DNA from: Lycium barbarum
Taxonomy: Eukaryota; Streptophyta; Magnoliopsida; Solanales; Solanaceae
Reading direction: 5' to 3'
NCBI RefSeq assembly: GCF_019175385.1
Contig: NC_083339.1
Coordinates: 82,076,120-82,140,119, forward strand
Length of the DNA stretch: 64,000 bases
Part shown: piece by piece, positions 12,286 to 23,800 of the stretch
Layout: every line of letters starts with the position of its first letter
How positions within the stretch are numbered: the first letter of the stretch is position 1
The notes under the pieces: model-generated
Seen by the model: the letters and a program-made list of their open reading frames with translations, nothing else
Told to the model about the DNA's origin: nothing
The model's database searches: none
Program-made: the position numbers and the translations under genes

Positions 12286-15200
12286 GATCATGATACATTT
12301 TGGTGGTACCTGGGTGAATGGAATACCGAGAACAATGCGCTTCTTCTAGAATTTGTCGGCGCAATTCTACTACATTCGGCAGACATAGCCTGCCTTGGTA
12401 TCTAAGAATTCCATCCCGAGAAACTTCAAATGAAGACTTTTCTTTTCCATGAGATGTGTTTCTCTAACGACACAATTGAGGATCTTCATATTGTCGTTCT
12501 TTCACTTCCATGTCCAAGGACGAAATTGTGGGATCCTTGATACAAATCCCCACGTCACCCGAATCGATTACACGTACTCCAAGATTATCTAGTTGGTGGA
12601 GCTCATGAACTATCTCTTTATTTTCTGGAGAGACTTCGCATAAACTGCCCATTGATCGGCGGCTAAGCGTATCGGCTACTACATTCGCTTTTCCGGGGTG
12701 GTACAAAATGTTCACATCATAATCTTTTAACAATTCTAACCACCGCCTCTACCGCAGGTTCAACTCCTTTTGCTTGAAAATGTATTGAAGTCTTTTGTAA
12801 TATGTATAGATATCAACAGGCACACCATACAAATAATGCCTCCATATTTTTAAGGCATGAATAACCACAGCCAATTCGAGATCATGAGTTGGATAATTCC
12901 TTTCATGTTTCTGTAACTGTCTCGAAGCATATGCAATAACTTTACCATGCTGCATGAAAACGCATCCTAATCCGACACCGGAAGCGTCATAATATACCAC
13001 ATAGCCATCTGACCCTTCTGGAAGTGTTAAGACCGGAGCTGAGGTCAATCTGCATTTCAACTCTTGGAAACTGTGCTCACAAGCATCATTCCACTGAAAT
13101 TTGGCTGACTTCTGGGTTAGCTTTGTCAATGGGGCTGAAATAGATGAAAAGCCATCTACGAACCTTCTATAATAACCTGCCAAACCCAGAAAACTACGAA
13201 CTTCTGTAGGCGTCGTAGGCCTTGGCCAAGTCTTCACAGCTTCAATTTTCTGAGTGTTAACTCGAATGCCATCATCTGAAATAACATGGCCCAGAAATGT
13301 CACAGAATTTAGCCAAAATTCATACTTTGAAAACTTCGCATACAATTCTCGGGCTCGAAGAATGCCAAGAACAATTCTCAAATGATCTGCATGCTCTGAT
13401 TCTGTACGAGAGTACACCATAATATCATCGATAAACACTATCACAAATAAGTCCAAGAGAGGCCTGAATACATTGTTCATCAAATTCATAAACACGACTG
13501 GAACATTAGTCAACCCAAACGACATCACTCGGAATTCATAGTGGCCATATCTCGTTCTGAAGGCCATTTTGGGAATATCCGCTTCTCTAACTCTCACTTC
13601 ATGGTAACCCGACCTCAAATCTACTTTAGAAAAGCACTTGGAACCTTACAATTGATCGAATAAGTCATCAATCCTTGGGAGAGGATATTTGTTCTTTATC
13701 GTCACTTTGTTCAATTGCCTGTAGTCGATACACATTCGTAGAGATCCGTCTTTATTTCTCACGAACAAGACCAGTTCTCCCCACGGTGATGAACTAGGTC
13801 TAATAAATCTCTTCTCGAGCAAGTCTTTCAGCTGCGCTTTTAACTCTTTCAATTCTGTCGGAGCCATTCGATACGGAGGAATAGAAATAGGCTCGGTGTC
13901 CGGCAACACATCAATGGTAAAGTCAATCTCTCTTTCTGGAGGAAGACCTGGAAGTTCGTCTGGAAACATATCTGGGAATTCATTCACTATCGGAACTGAT
14001 TGGAAAGTTGGCGGCCTTGACTCAGTATCATGAACCCGAACTAAATGATAAATATAACCCTTGGCTATCATCTTCCTTGCCTTAAGGTAGGAAATAAACC
14101 TACCCTTTGGAGATGTTGCATTGCCCTTCCATTCAAGCACGGGCTCTCCCGGGAATTGGAATCGAACTACTTTTAATCAGCAATCAAAATTAGCATAGCA
14201 CGAGGCCAACCAATCCATACCCATAATTACATCGAAATCTAACATCATTAACTCAATTAAATTCGCTGTGGACTAGCGATCACATATCACAACTACACAA
14301 TTTTTATACACCTGTCTTGCTTTCACGAGATCACCAACCGGAGTAGACACCTCAAAAGGTTTGATTGGCTCAGGTTTCACCCCAATATAACCAGCAACAT
14401 ATGGGGTAATATAAGAAAGAGTAGAACCCGGATCTATCAAAGCATATACGTCACGGGATAATATAGACAATGTACCTATAACCAAATCCGGGGAGGACTC
14501 AAGATCCTGCCGTCCGGCTAAAGCATACACGCGGGGCTGAGTGGCACCTGAAGTAGATGATGTCCCTCTGCCTCTGCCTCTGCCTTGGCCTGCTGATATC
14601 TGAGGAGTCTGCCCTGCCAGGCGCGCTGAGGAAGAACCAGCTGCTGAACCTGTAGGCTGAATACCAACTCTACCACCCAGCGACGGGCAATCTCTCATCA
14701 TGTGCCCAACTTGGCCACAAGTATAGCAAGCATCCGAACCCTGGCGACATTGTCCGGAATGTAGTCTACCGTACTGACAGCATCACGGTACGGGGGGTCT
14801 CTTATGACTATAATCTTCCCTGAACTGGGAATCTGAGGCCCTCGAACTCTGGCCCTGTCCTGAAAGGAAGGATCGATCAAATCTCCTACCTGCGAATCGA
14901 GGGGGCGCACTGGTCACTGAATGGCCTGAGTACCTAGAATATGTCTGTCTTGGTCCCCCTCTATAGTCACTGCCTGCTCCCATCGATCTGGCCTTCTTAC
15001 TTTGCCTCCTATCGATATCACGGTCACCTCTTTGTTGTTGTTGTCGCCCATCCAAATTCTGAGCATGGGCCTGTATTCTAGAAATATCCTTCCCGTCCTG
15101 CAAGGAAGCCTTCAAATAATCTCTAAATAAATGTGGCCCCTGGCCGCTCACAAATCTATGTACCCGATCTCCCATGTCGGCCACCATAGTCGGGGCATAT

Positions 15201-15856
15201 CTAGCCAAAGAATTAAATTGCATACTATACTCCCGGGCACTCATATTTCCTTACCTCTGATTTAGAAACCTATCCGCTCTAGCTCAGCGGATCTTAGGTG
15301 GCAAATAATGACGAATGAAAGCATCCACGAATTCCTGCCAAATCGGAGGAGGCGCATTCTCTCCTCTTGATAGTACCTAGTTGTTGTACCATAAAACTGC
15401 CATATCCCAGAGTCTATAAGATGCCAACTCCACGGATTCAGTTTCTGAGGCATGGACAATCTTTAATGTCCTCAACACCTCATTGATAAAACCTTGCGGG
15501 TCTTCATCCAGTTTTGACACGACAAACTCCGGAGGATTTAGACTCATAAAATCACGGGCTTTGGTACTTGCTGCCCAATCACTTGAACTCGCATTTTGTC
15601 GTTGTACCTGCGCAGCGACCAATTGCGTCAATAAATGGATGGCCTCGGTCATTTGTTGACCCGAAGCAACTGGTGGAGGAATTGGAGCTGGAGCTCCTCC
15701 TTGCCCTTCCACATTAGGCGGGGTAGAAGAATTATTAGACAAGGCCTCATTATGTGATTCACCTTCTTCTATATTCATCGGAGGCTCTCTTTCTACCCGT
15801 CTCTTTGCCGTAGTCTTGCCCTTCTGGGAAGCTGTAGCTTTTCCCTTTGGCAGCAT
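12286..15856 (-). pseudogene. gag-pol: Element B gag-protease-RT-RNase H pseudogene
   Basis: Read on the minus strand from 15856 (MLPKGKATASQKGK). The order is gag core (about 15530-15150), the zinc-knuckle segment CYTCGQVGHMMRDC (near 14735-14693), aspartic protease with [13 protein letters not shown] (near 14440), reverse transcriptase with the FIDD catalytic motif (13424-13435), RNase H with [11 protein letters not shown] (near 12990) and HDLELA, then the linker and start of integrase up to LTR E. The frame is broken by stops near 15376, 15286, 15247, 14272, 14177, 13645 and 12748, and by a frameshift near the knuckle. Most stops look like C-to-T changes (CGA to TGA, CAA to TAA, TGG to TAG). 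Confidence 0.9.
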
Positions 15857-15975
15857 GCTGAAATCATCACACACTATCAGGGAGGATATAATCTTATACA
15901 CGGCTCTATCGCACGATTTAATAAGAAGAAGGATGGTCATTGTTCCTAAATGCCCTTTAGCCTCTTGTTTATTAG
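15857..15975 (-). other. Element B leader, gag-proximal part
   Basis: Non-coding leader between gag and the insertion point of LTR D. It contains the conserved leader block whose minus-strand form is ATCGTGCGATAGAGC (near 15903-15917). It ends in the ATTAG target duplication (15971-15975), which falls in one arm of the leader hairpin described in the findings. The leader resumes at 33413. Confidence 0.8.
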
Positions 15976-16530
15976 TGTCACACCCCGACCTTACTAGGGT
16001 GTGATGGGCACCCGACCCTTACTTAGGGCCGAACGAACCCTCAGACTACTGCTGCACATAAAGTCACATCAAACGTTTTAAGTTAAATAAAGTAAAACAC
16101 ATAGTAAATTCTTTTTGAAATATTCTTTCTCGAGATTCCAAAGCCGAACCAATCTATAATCACACGGAATTCAGAACATAACACAGACCGACATATCGGC
16201 TGACGAAACCGCATACAGACTGACAACCAATACCCACGACACTGTCTGCAAAGTCTCTAACATACTTCCAGAACCATAACATACAGACTCTGACTCGGCA
16301 GCACTCCAGGAGCAAATGGAGCTTGCCAACTCCTCTGGATCATCTTCTGTAACAACTTCAGCTCATCTGGGAGTACCTGCGCGGCATGAAACGCAGCCCC
16401 CGAAGAACAGGGGGTCAGTACGAAAAATGTACCGAGTATGTAAAGCGAAAACGTAACAAATATAACCATAATCCGAACCAGAAGTACAGAAATATAGTGG
16501 ACAGAATCGAACCCGAATCCGAAATAGAAA

Positions 16531-16910
16531 TACAGAGTCTAGCTGGCAGAATCATCGTACGGATCAGGGGCACAAAATGTGACTGACATAATCATAATCA
16601 GAGCCAGAGGTGCAGAAATGTAACAGACGGAATCATGGTCCGGATCAGACATACAGAAGTGACGCAGACAAAATCATTTTCCGAATCCGATTTCCAGAAG
16701 TGTAACAGACCGAATCGTAACCCAATCCGACAGACAGAAGTGTAACAGACAGAATCATAATCCAATCGAACAAACAGAAGTGTAACGGACAGAATCATAA
16801 TCCAAGCGGACAGACAGAAGTGTAACGGACAGAATCATAATCCAAGCGGACAGACAGAAGTGTAACGGACAGAATCATAAACCAATCGGACAGACAGAAT
16901 CATGCATGTA
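16531..16910. repeat. 40-bp tandem array in LTR D
   Basis: The word cagaagtgtaac recurs at 16695, 16735, 16775, 16815 and 16855, an exact 40-bp period. More degenerate units extend left to about 16531. The near-identity of the right-hand units suggests recent local expansion. It is followed by a ccggccctct block (16971-17195), D's version of the array found in J, K and M. Confidence 0.9.
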
Positions 16911-18952
16911 GAGTCATACAGAGTCATATGCTTATACAGATGCAGATAGCATATACATACATACATATATCAGATCCCGGCCCTCTCATAAGTGACGCGG
17001 TAACAGAACCCGGCCCTCTTAGTACGGGATGCGGTGGACAGACAGATCAGATCATATGCCATCCTGGCCGCCATCCCCATACATCACATAATCAGATTCC
17101 ATACAGATGTAAACAGATCCCGGCCCGCACACCGAGGGACGCGGTGAACAATGCAGTGGAATGTGCACGATAACAGAACCTGGCCCGGACGCAGTGAAGG
17201 AAGCATTGAGGCATCCACGAACAGATTAATGAGAAACCACATACATACAGATCATCATACAGACTCAATGGAACTGAAGTAGGCCAAACGGCGGGTCAAA
17301 TCACAGTATTCGGATAATATTCATAACATACGCATATATGTCGCTTCAGATGGCACGACAGATTTTACCAGAATAAAATCTCCAGAAGCGTTCCAAATGT
17401 CAAAATCATTTTATAAGGCTTATAAAAATAGTTGTAACACTTGTCATATAATGAACATAATACTAGCCCAGATGTTGCCTGTGAAGATCAGACAGAAACA
17501 AGGCAATTAAAGTCATACAAAAAACATATCGGGGCTTTGTGGGCCCACCTCGGACCAACTCGAGGTGGCGTACATAAATTACAGGTAATAGACCTTATGA
17601 GGTCGTCCATGATCGTTTTTAGGCATTCCGACTCCATTTAGGCACGTTGCATACATATAGTTTACTTTATAAACAAATTATAAGAAAACTAGTTCAGTTG
17701 CATTGAAAGAATAGTGCTGTTATGTCCCGTGTTTTCGTATAATTGGAAACCGAGAAATAATTACGACTTGTGTGCTATAAGGACATAATTTGATTTTAGT
17801 GAATGTGACTATGTTGGTTGGGGAATCTTTAATGCTAAGACATCGGGAAAGGCCGAGGATAAATTTGGAATTTCGGAAATTAGTTTCGGGAATTACAAAA
17901 CAGGGCATTTTATGAATTGGGCCAAGGAAAAATGCAACACAAAATTGAGGCCCAAGCAATGGAAGTGGCCGGCCATGTGCAAGGCCCAAGCCTCTTCCTT
18001 AGTGATCATGTGCTATGCACATGATCAACTATGTGGATATATATCAACAACACTTGATAATTATCAAGGAAATAGAACAAAAATTGAAGAACATCACCAA
18101 ATAGAGCTCTCGGCCGTGAGCTAGAAAAGAAGAGAGAAAAAAAATTTCCAAGCTTGTTGTCGATCCAAAAATCTGAATTTCTACATAATTGGGAAGTACT
18201 CAAGGCCCTCTTCAACGGGGTATAATTAGTTTGGCACAAGAACTACGTTTGCGACAAGTCGGGGTTTCAAGAAAAGGTAAGAACTTTGCCCCTTTAATGT
18301 TATGAATTGATATGAATATGTTAAGGATTGGAAATAGACGAGGATCCCGTAATTTTGATGTAAATAGAAAGCTGTGGGTGTGTGTGTATAGTGGGTGTTG
18401 GCCGTAAGCCATAGGGAGGAGAAATGATGTGAATTGATCTTGTTTAAGTTGGTATAGTGTGTTGTTGTGACCCTTATGTCGTAAACGATTGATTGATGAA
18501 TTAAAGTGGCGTTGGAAAATGATTTTGGACGTTATCGGAAAGTGTATACCTTCGGTATCACTATGTATATCATTGTATATTTTGGGTGCTAGAGACTTTA
18601 GATGTGAATTTATAATGATGTTAATGAATTCGGAATGAAATGACGTGAGTTAGAATGTTCGTTGTGGATTTTTGATGTTTTAAAGGATTATGGAAAGTAA
18701 TGAATCTTGGGCAATTTCGTATATGGCTTTGAATGTGTTTGGAATGTGATTGAATAATCTTGAATGAGTGAATGAATACAATTATGTAGATGTAGAATTG
18801 GAGTTTTGAAAGTTTGAATGGAAGTTGCCAACTTAGGTAATAAAGTAGATCTTTGAAGGTAGAATGGTTTGATTGTTGCTTGTGTTGTTTGTTGATGTGT
18901 GGGCTATTGTTGTTGTTGTATTTTGAGACGAGCTAAGTCTCGGGGATGTTAG

Positions 18953-18983
18953 ATTTATAGGGGAAGTGCTGCCGAAATTTCGG
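18953..18983 (+). promoter_or_regulatory. Probable core promoter of element C
   Basis: A TATA-like TTTATAGGGG is followed after a short gap by the 12-bp palindrome CCGAAATTTCGG. The same pair in the same order occurs in LTRs D, E and F. A-type LTRs have TATA-like boxes before a similar GGAA(A/G)TG(C/T)TG motif. The transcription start would be expected about 30 bp past the TATA box. This is inferred from conservation alone. Confidence 0.55.
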
Positions 18984-20078
18984 TAGGCAAAAAAATTGAA
19001 GTTAAAGGCATTTTTAAGCCTAAGAATCTCAATTGGTAACTTTGACCATTTGCAGATTTTTGACGAAACGGGACTGGACTTTCGGGAGATCTTACGACAT
19101 CTGTGAGGTAGGTAAAGCTTCCCACTCCTTCATTTGGCATATCCTAGTATGTTAGACGAATAGGAGACCTTCCGGAGCATTTCTGCGCCTCGAAACCCGA
19201 TCCACAGAAAAGCTACTATTCATTCAATTCAATTGAAGCCTAAGGGCTCTATTTTGGCTAGAATGCCACCATTCGTCCGAAACCTATCGAAATGTGGTCG
19301 GGTAACCTAGAAATGATTATGTATGACCCCTGGCATATAAATGTTCGTGAAAATATGTTCGCTACCTCACTTTGACTCGAGGTGAGCCCGCTAACCCCGA
19401 GACGCCCTATCTGTCTTATTGGGCTGTCCTTTTGAATAACGTTTGGAATGGCACCTTCGATGTTGGAATCCCCGCCTACGGGATATGTTTCGACAATTTC
19501 GACATGTTAAGCTACGTTCTGAGCTACACATATTATTTTGGAAAAGTTTTGATAAATGAAATTTTATATCGGCTAAGTATCCGATTATTTTGTACTATGA
19601 AATGACTTATGAGACTACTAAGTTTTGAAAGGCTATTTTGAAATATGGATTGCATTTGTTTGCTCACGACTCCGCTCGTGCCTTATGATGACTTCGTTCA
19701 CCGGTTCCCGGGCCGGTTTTGATTCGTGCGCCTTATGATAATTCGGCCGTATGCTGTGTTACGGTTCCCGAGGCTTCGCCATAGGGCCGGGTTCCGTTTG
19801 GAGTTATGCTGTGATATGGCTCGTGATGCGATACGCTCACCTATGATTATGTTTGTGTTCGGGGATGTACGGAGATTTGAAACCTTCTGGTGTTATGCTG
19901 TGTGTGGCGCCAGCGTCGGAGTGGCGACCACGTTCCTAAGCGTTTGCATGATTTCATTTGCATTATGTATACGTATATGATTTCGATATAGATTTTGACC
20001 TACCCATTTGTACTCCACTTTGACATTTGATTTGCTATCGGTTTTGATCCATATTTCTGTACTCCGTGCTTTACATAC

Positions 20079-20116
20079 TCAGTACATATTTCGTACTGAC
20101 CCCCTTCCTTCGGGGG
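20079..20116 (+). other. Paired hairpin in element C 5' LTR
   Basis: Two adjacent inverted repeats: TCAGTAC (20079-20085) with GTACTGA (20093-20099), then CCCCC (20100-20104) with GGGGG (20112-20116), each with a 7-nt loop. The structure recurs in at least 14 LTR copies in the window with compensating changes (see findings). It would lie in the transcribed leader. Confidence 0.7.
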
Positions 20117-20648
20117 CTGCGTTTTATGCCCGCAGGTGTAGATATCGGTGATCCTCGGCAGTAGGCTTCACTTCTTGCTATTCCGGAGTACTCCTATTTG
20201 ATCCGGAGTCCACTTTTGGTACAGACTCTTTTTGCTTTGTATATATTCGGTATATTTGACTATTTGGGTATGGCGGGGCCCTGTCTCGCCATATGTCTTT
20301 GTTTTGAGTTCGTAGAGGCCTGTAGTCATATATGTGGGGCGAGGGTCCTATGTATGTTTGTCTGATTTCGTTTTCTGGTCTTCAGGCGGTCTGTTTGTTA
20401 TGCTAGCCCCAAATGGCCCTTATGCTTATATTTGCACTTTTGACCGGCGATGTCCATTCCGCCGCTCAGTTTGTATTTGATATGATATTTTGATTTGGCA
20501 CGACCGCTTAAGACATATTTGATATCAATTATGTTCGATATGATTTCGAAAAATTATGAAATAAGTTTGGATTTGAAAATGAATGTGTGATTCGGTCTGG
20601 GTACCCAGGTAGGGTGCCAGTCGCGGCCCACGGGGCTGGGTCGTGACA

Positions 20649-20851
20649 AAAGTGGTATCAGAGCAGGTTGTCCTCGGAATGTCTACAGGCCGTGTCTCGT
20701 AGAGTCTTGTTTATCGATGTGTTGTGCACCACACCTATAAACCGGAAGCTACAGGGCATTTAGGATGTTACTTTCTTTGGAATCTTAGATCGTGCGATAG
20801 AGCTGTGCTATTAGGATGATTTTGATCTGACTCGCCTTCATGTTTGCAGTG
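20649..20851 (+). other. Element C leader with primer-binding site
   Basis: The primer-binding site TGGTATCAGAGC (20653-20664) starts four bases after the LTR end and matches the 3' end of initiator tRNA-Met. A hairpin at 20709-20742 has a 13-nt stem (11 pairs) and a loop holding GTGCAC. The conserved word GATCGTGCGATAGAGC follows near 20790. An upstream in-frame ATG at 20840 exists, but the conserved gag start is 20852. Confidence 0.88.
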
Positions 20852-23800
20852 ATGCCTCCGAAGAAGGCAACGGCGGCCCAGAAGGGCAAGGCGAGGATTG
20901 GAGAGACTAGCCAGGCACAGCGAGCTACCCGGGCTCGTGTTTATGATTTGCCGGAGGATGTGCCTCATTCTGAGGGGTCTGCTACACCCCCACTAGTACA
21001 GCCTGGAGTAGGACCTTCAGCAGCTCCAGAGGTCCGTGTACCCGCACCTGAGACTCTAGCTCCTCAGCCAGAGGCGGAGGATCGGACCCTGAGGGAGGCT
21101 GTACTGTTGCTGACTACGCTGGTAGCAGGGCAGGCTCGCAGACGCGGGCGGAGGGATGATGATGACGATGACAGGCGGGACAGCCTGAGAGTTCGGGAGT
21201 TTCTGTTATGTGGCCCTCCAGAGTTCTTCGGGTCTAAGCCCGATGAGGACCCCCATGACTTTATTCGGGGGATGCGACGCTCACTGGACTTGGTCAGGGC
21301 TTCAGAGACCGAGTCAGTTGAGCTGGCTTCGTACCGGCTTCGAGATGTGGCTACCCACTGGTACGAGACTTGGGAGCTGTCTAGGGGAGAGGGTGCCCCT
21401 CCAGCCACTTGGGATCAGTTTGTGACAGCATTCACCCGCCACTTTTTGCCACCAGAGTTACAGCGGGCTCGGGCTGATCGATTCTTACGTCTGCAGCAGA
21501 GGGATCGGAGTGTTCACGAGTATAACCTTGAGTTTGATTCTCTGGCCCGATATGCACCGGCCGTGGTAGCAGATATGTCCGATCGGATGCACAGATATGT
21601 TATGGGATTGGACCGGTATTTGGTTGATAGTTGTATGGCAGTGTCATTGCAGGAAGACATGGACATTTCCCGACTTCAGGCCTATGCGATGGGTATGGAG
21701 GACCATCGCAGGTCTGATCCTACTGGCAGAGATCGAGATAGGAGGCCGCCCAAGAGGGCTAGGTCCGCAGGTTATTCTGGAGATTCTCGAGGCGGACAGC
21801 CTCAGCAGCAGCAGTCAGATAGGCATTTTCCTTCGTCCGGCCGGATTACTCAGTCAGGCAGCCGGAGATTCGATAGTACAGGACCGTCTGGGGCCGGTCA
21901 GAGCTCCAGAGTGGCAGGTTCGCAGGTATCCAGGGGCCCCAGCCAGGCCAGACCACCCAGGCCCCGTTGTCCTCATTGCGGGAAGTCTCATCCCGGGGAG
22001 TGTTATCGAGCGACTGGAGCTTGCTTTTCGTGTGGTGGTCAGGGCCACTTTATGAGAGACTGTCCATTGGCTAGCGGTTCTGGTAGTGCTGCTCAGCAGA
22101 CAGGGTCAGCCGCCGGTTCTTCTTCTGCTCCATCAGTTGCACGCCCTGGAGGGCGAGGTATTTTAGCACCGGCAGGACGAGGTCGTGGCCGCGGTGGCGT
22201 TTCAGGTTCTAGCGGTCCTTCGAACCGCATATATGCTTTGGCCAGCCGCCAGGATCAGAAGGCTTCGCCTAACGTCGTCACAGGTACATTGCTAGTTTTC
22301 TCCAGATCTGTATATGCATTGATTGACCCTGGCTCTACTTTATCATATATCTCCCCGCTTGTTGCTAGTAAAATTGGGATAGTGTCTGAGCCTATAGAGC
22401 CATTTGAGGTAGCTACGCCAGTTGGGGATTTTGTTATAGCAAGACAGATCTATAGAGATTGTTCTGTGACCATTTATTATCGTAGCACTAAGGCTGATCT
22501 GATAGAGTTAGATATGCTTGAGTTTGACGTCATTATGGGCATGGACTGGTTGTCTTCCTGTTATGCTAATGTCGACTGCCAGAAAAAGGTAGTCCATTTT
22601 CAGTTTCCAGGGGAACCAGTCATAGAGTGGTTTGGATCTACAGCATCGCCGAGGGGTAAGTTTATTTCATACCTCAAGGCTAAGAAGATGATCCAGAAGG
22701 GGTATATCTATCATTTGGTTCGTGTGCACGATACTGCCGCGGAGGTACCTACCCTTCAGTCCGTTCCGGTCGTCAGTGAGTTTCCAGATGTTTTTCCTGA
22801 CAAGCTTCCTGGCCTTCCGCCTGAGCGGGAGATTGATTTCACTATAGAGTTGATGCCGGATACGCAGCCTGTATCTATTCCTCCGTACAGGATGGCACCA
22901 GCTGAGTTGAAGGAGTTGAAGGAGCAGTTGAAAGATTTGTTGGATAAGGGCTTTATTAGACCCAACACATCACCCTGGGGAGCGCCGGTACTGTTTGTCA
23001 GAAAGAAAGATGGGTCATTGCGGATGTGTATCGACTACCGGCAGCTGAATAAGGTGACTATTAAGAATAAATATCCCCTTCCCCGGATTGATGATTTGTT
23101 TGACCAGCTGCAGGGTGCTAGACATTTTTCAAAGATAGATCTGCGTTCTGGTTATCATCAGGTGCGAGTACGGGAGTCAGATATCCCGAAGACTGCTTTT
23201 AGGACCCGGTACGGGCATTATGAGTTCAGGGTTATGTCTTTCGGGCTGACTAATGCTCCAGCAGTATTTATGGATCTGATGAACCGGGTATTTCGGCCTT
23301 TTCTGGATATGTTTGTTATTGTGTTTATCGATGATATTCTGATTTACTCGCGATCAGCCGAGGAGCATTCAGATCATTTGAGGACGGTACTTGGCATCCT
23401 CCGTCAGCAGAAGTTATATGCTAAATTCTCTAAGTGTGAGTTCTGGTTGACTTCTGTGGCATTCTTGGGCCATATTGTCGGCGCAGATGGTATTCGGGTT
23501 GACACGCAGAAGATTGAGGCTGTGCAGAATTGGCCCAGGCCTACTACACCGACAGAGGTGCGCAGTTTTCTGGGATTGGCTGGGTATTATCGCAGGTTTG
23601 TGGAGGATTTTGCTTCTATTGCAGCACCACTGACGAGGCTTACCCAGAAAGCAGCAAATTTCCAGTGGACAGATGCCTGCGAGCGCAGCTTTCAGATGCT
23701 GAAGGAGAGATTGATTACAGCACCAGTTTTGGCTCTTCCAGAGGGATCTGACGGGTATGTCGTCTATTGTGACGCCTCTGGTATTGGGATAGGATGTGTA

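Larger units (their letters stand above)
17718..20648 (+). repeat. Element C 5' LTR (2931 bp)
   Basis: Begins TGTTATGTCCCGTG and ends GGGTCGTGACA. A TATA-like segment (18953-18960) is followed by GGGGAAGTGCTGCC and the palindrome CCGAAATTTCGG (18972-18983). Further on are a ccggttcccgggccgg block (19697-19715) and the paired hairpin (20079-20116). The TATA-to-primer-site distance implies a leader of about 1.6-1.7 kb, most of it inside the LTR. Short open frames on both strands are repeated in the 3' LTR and are not genes. Confidence 0.95.

Noticed and set aside
17720..19980. Set of small open frames on both strands, duplicated at 25827-28087
   Set aside because: The duplication simply reflects the two LTRs of element C. 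Conservation between them is due to recent insertion and not to selection on coding.
20079..20116. Possible hammerhead ribozyme or intrinsic terminator
   Set aside because: The conserved hammerhead core (CTGATGA with GAAA) is absent, and bacterial-type terminators do not apply in a plant sequence.
20653..20664. tRNA-like sequence at the LTR-leader junctions
   Set aside because: It is only the 12-nt primer-binding site complementary to initiator tRNA-Met, without the rest of a tRNA gene.
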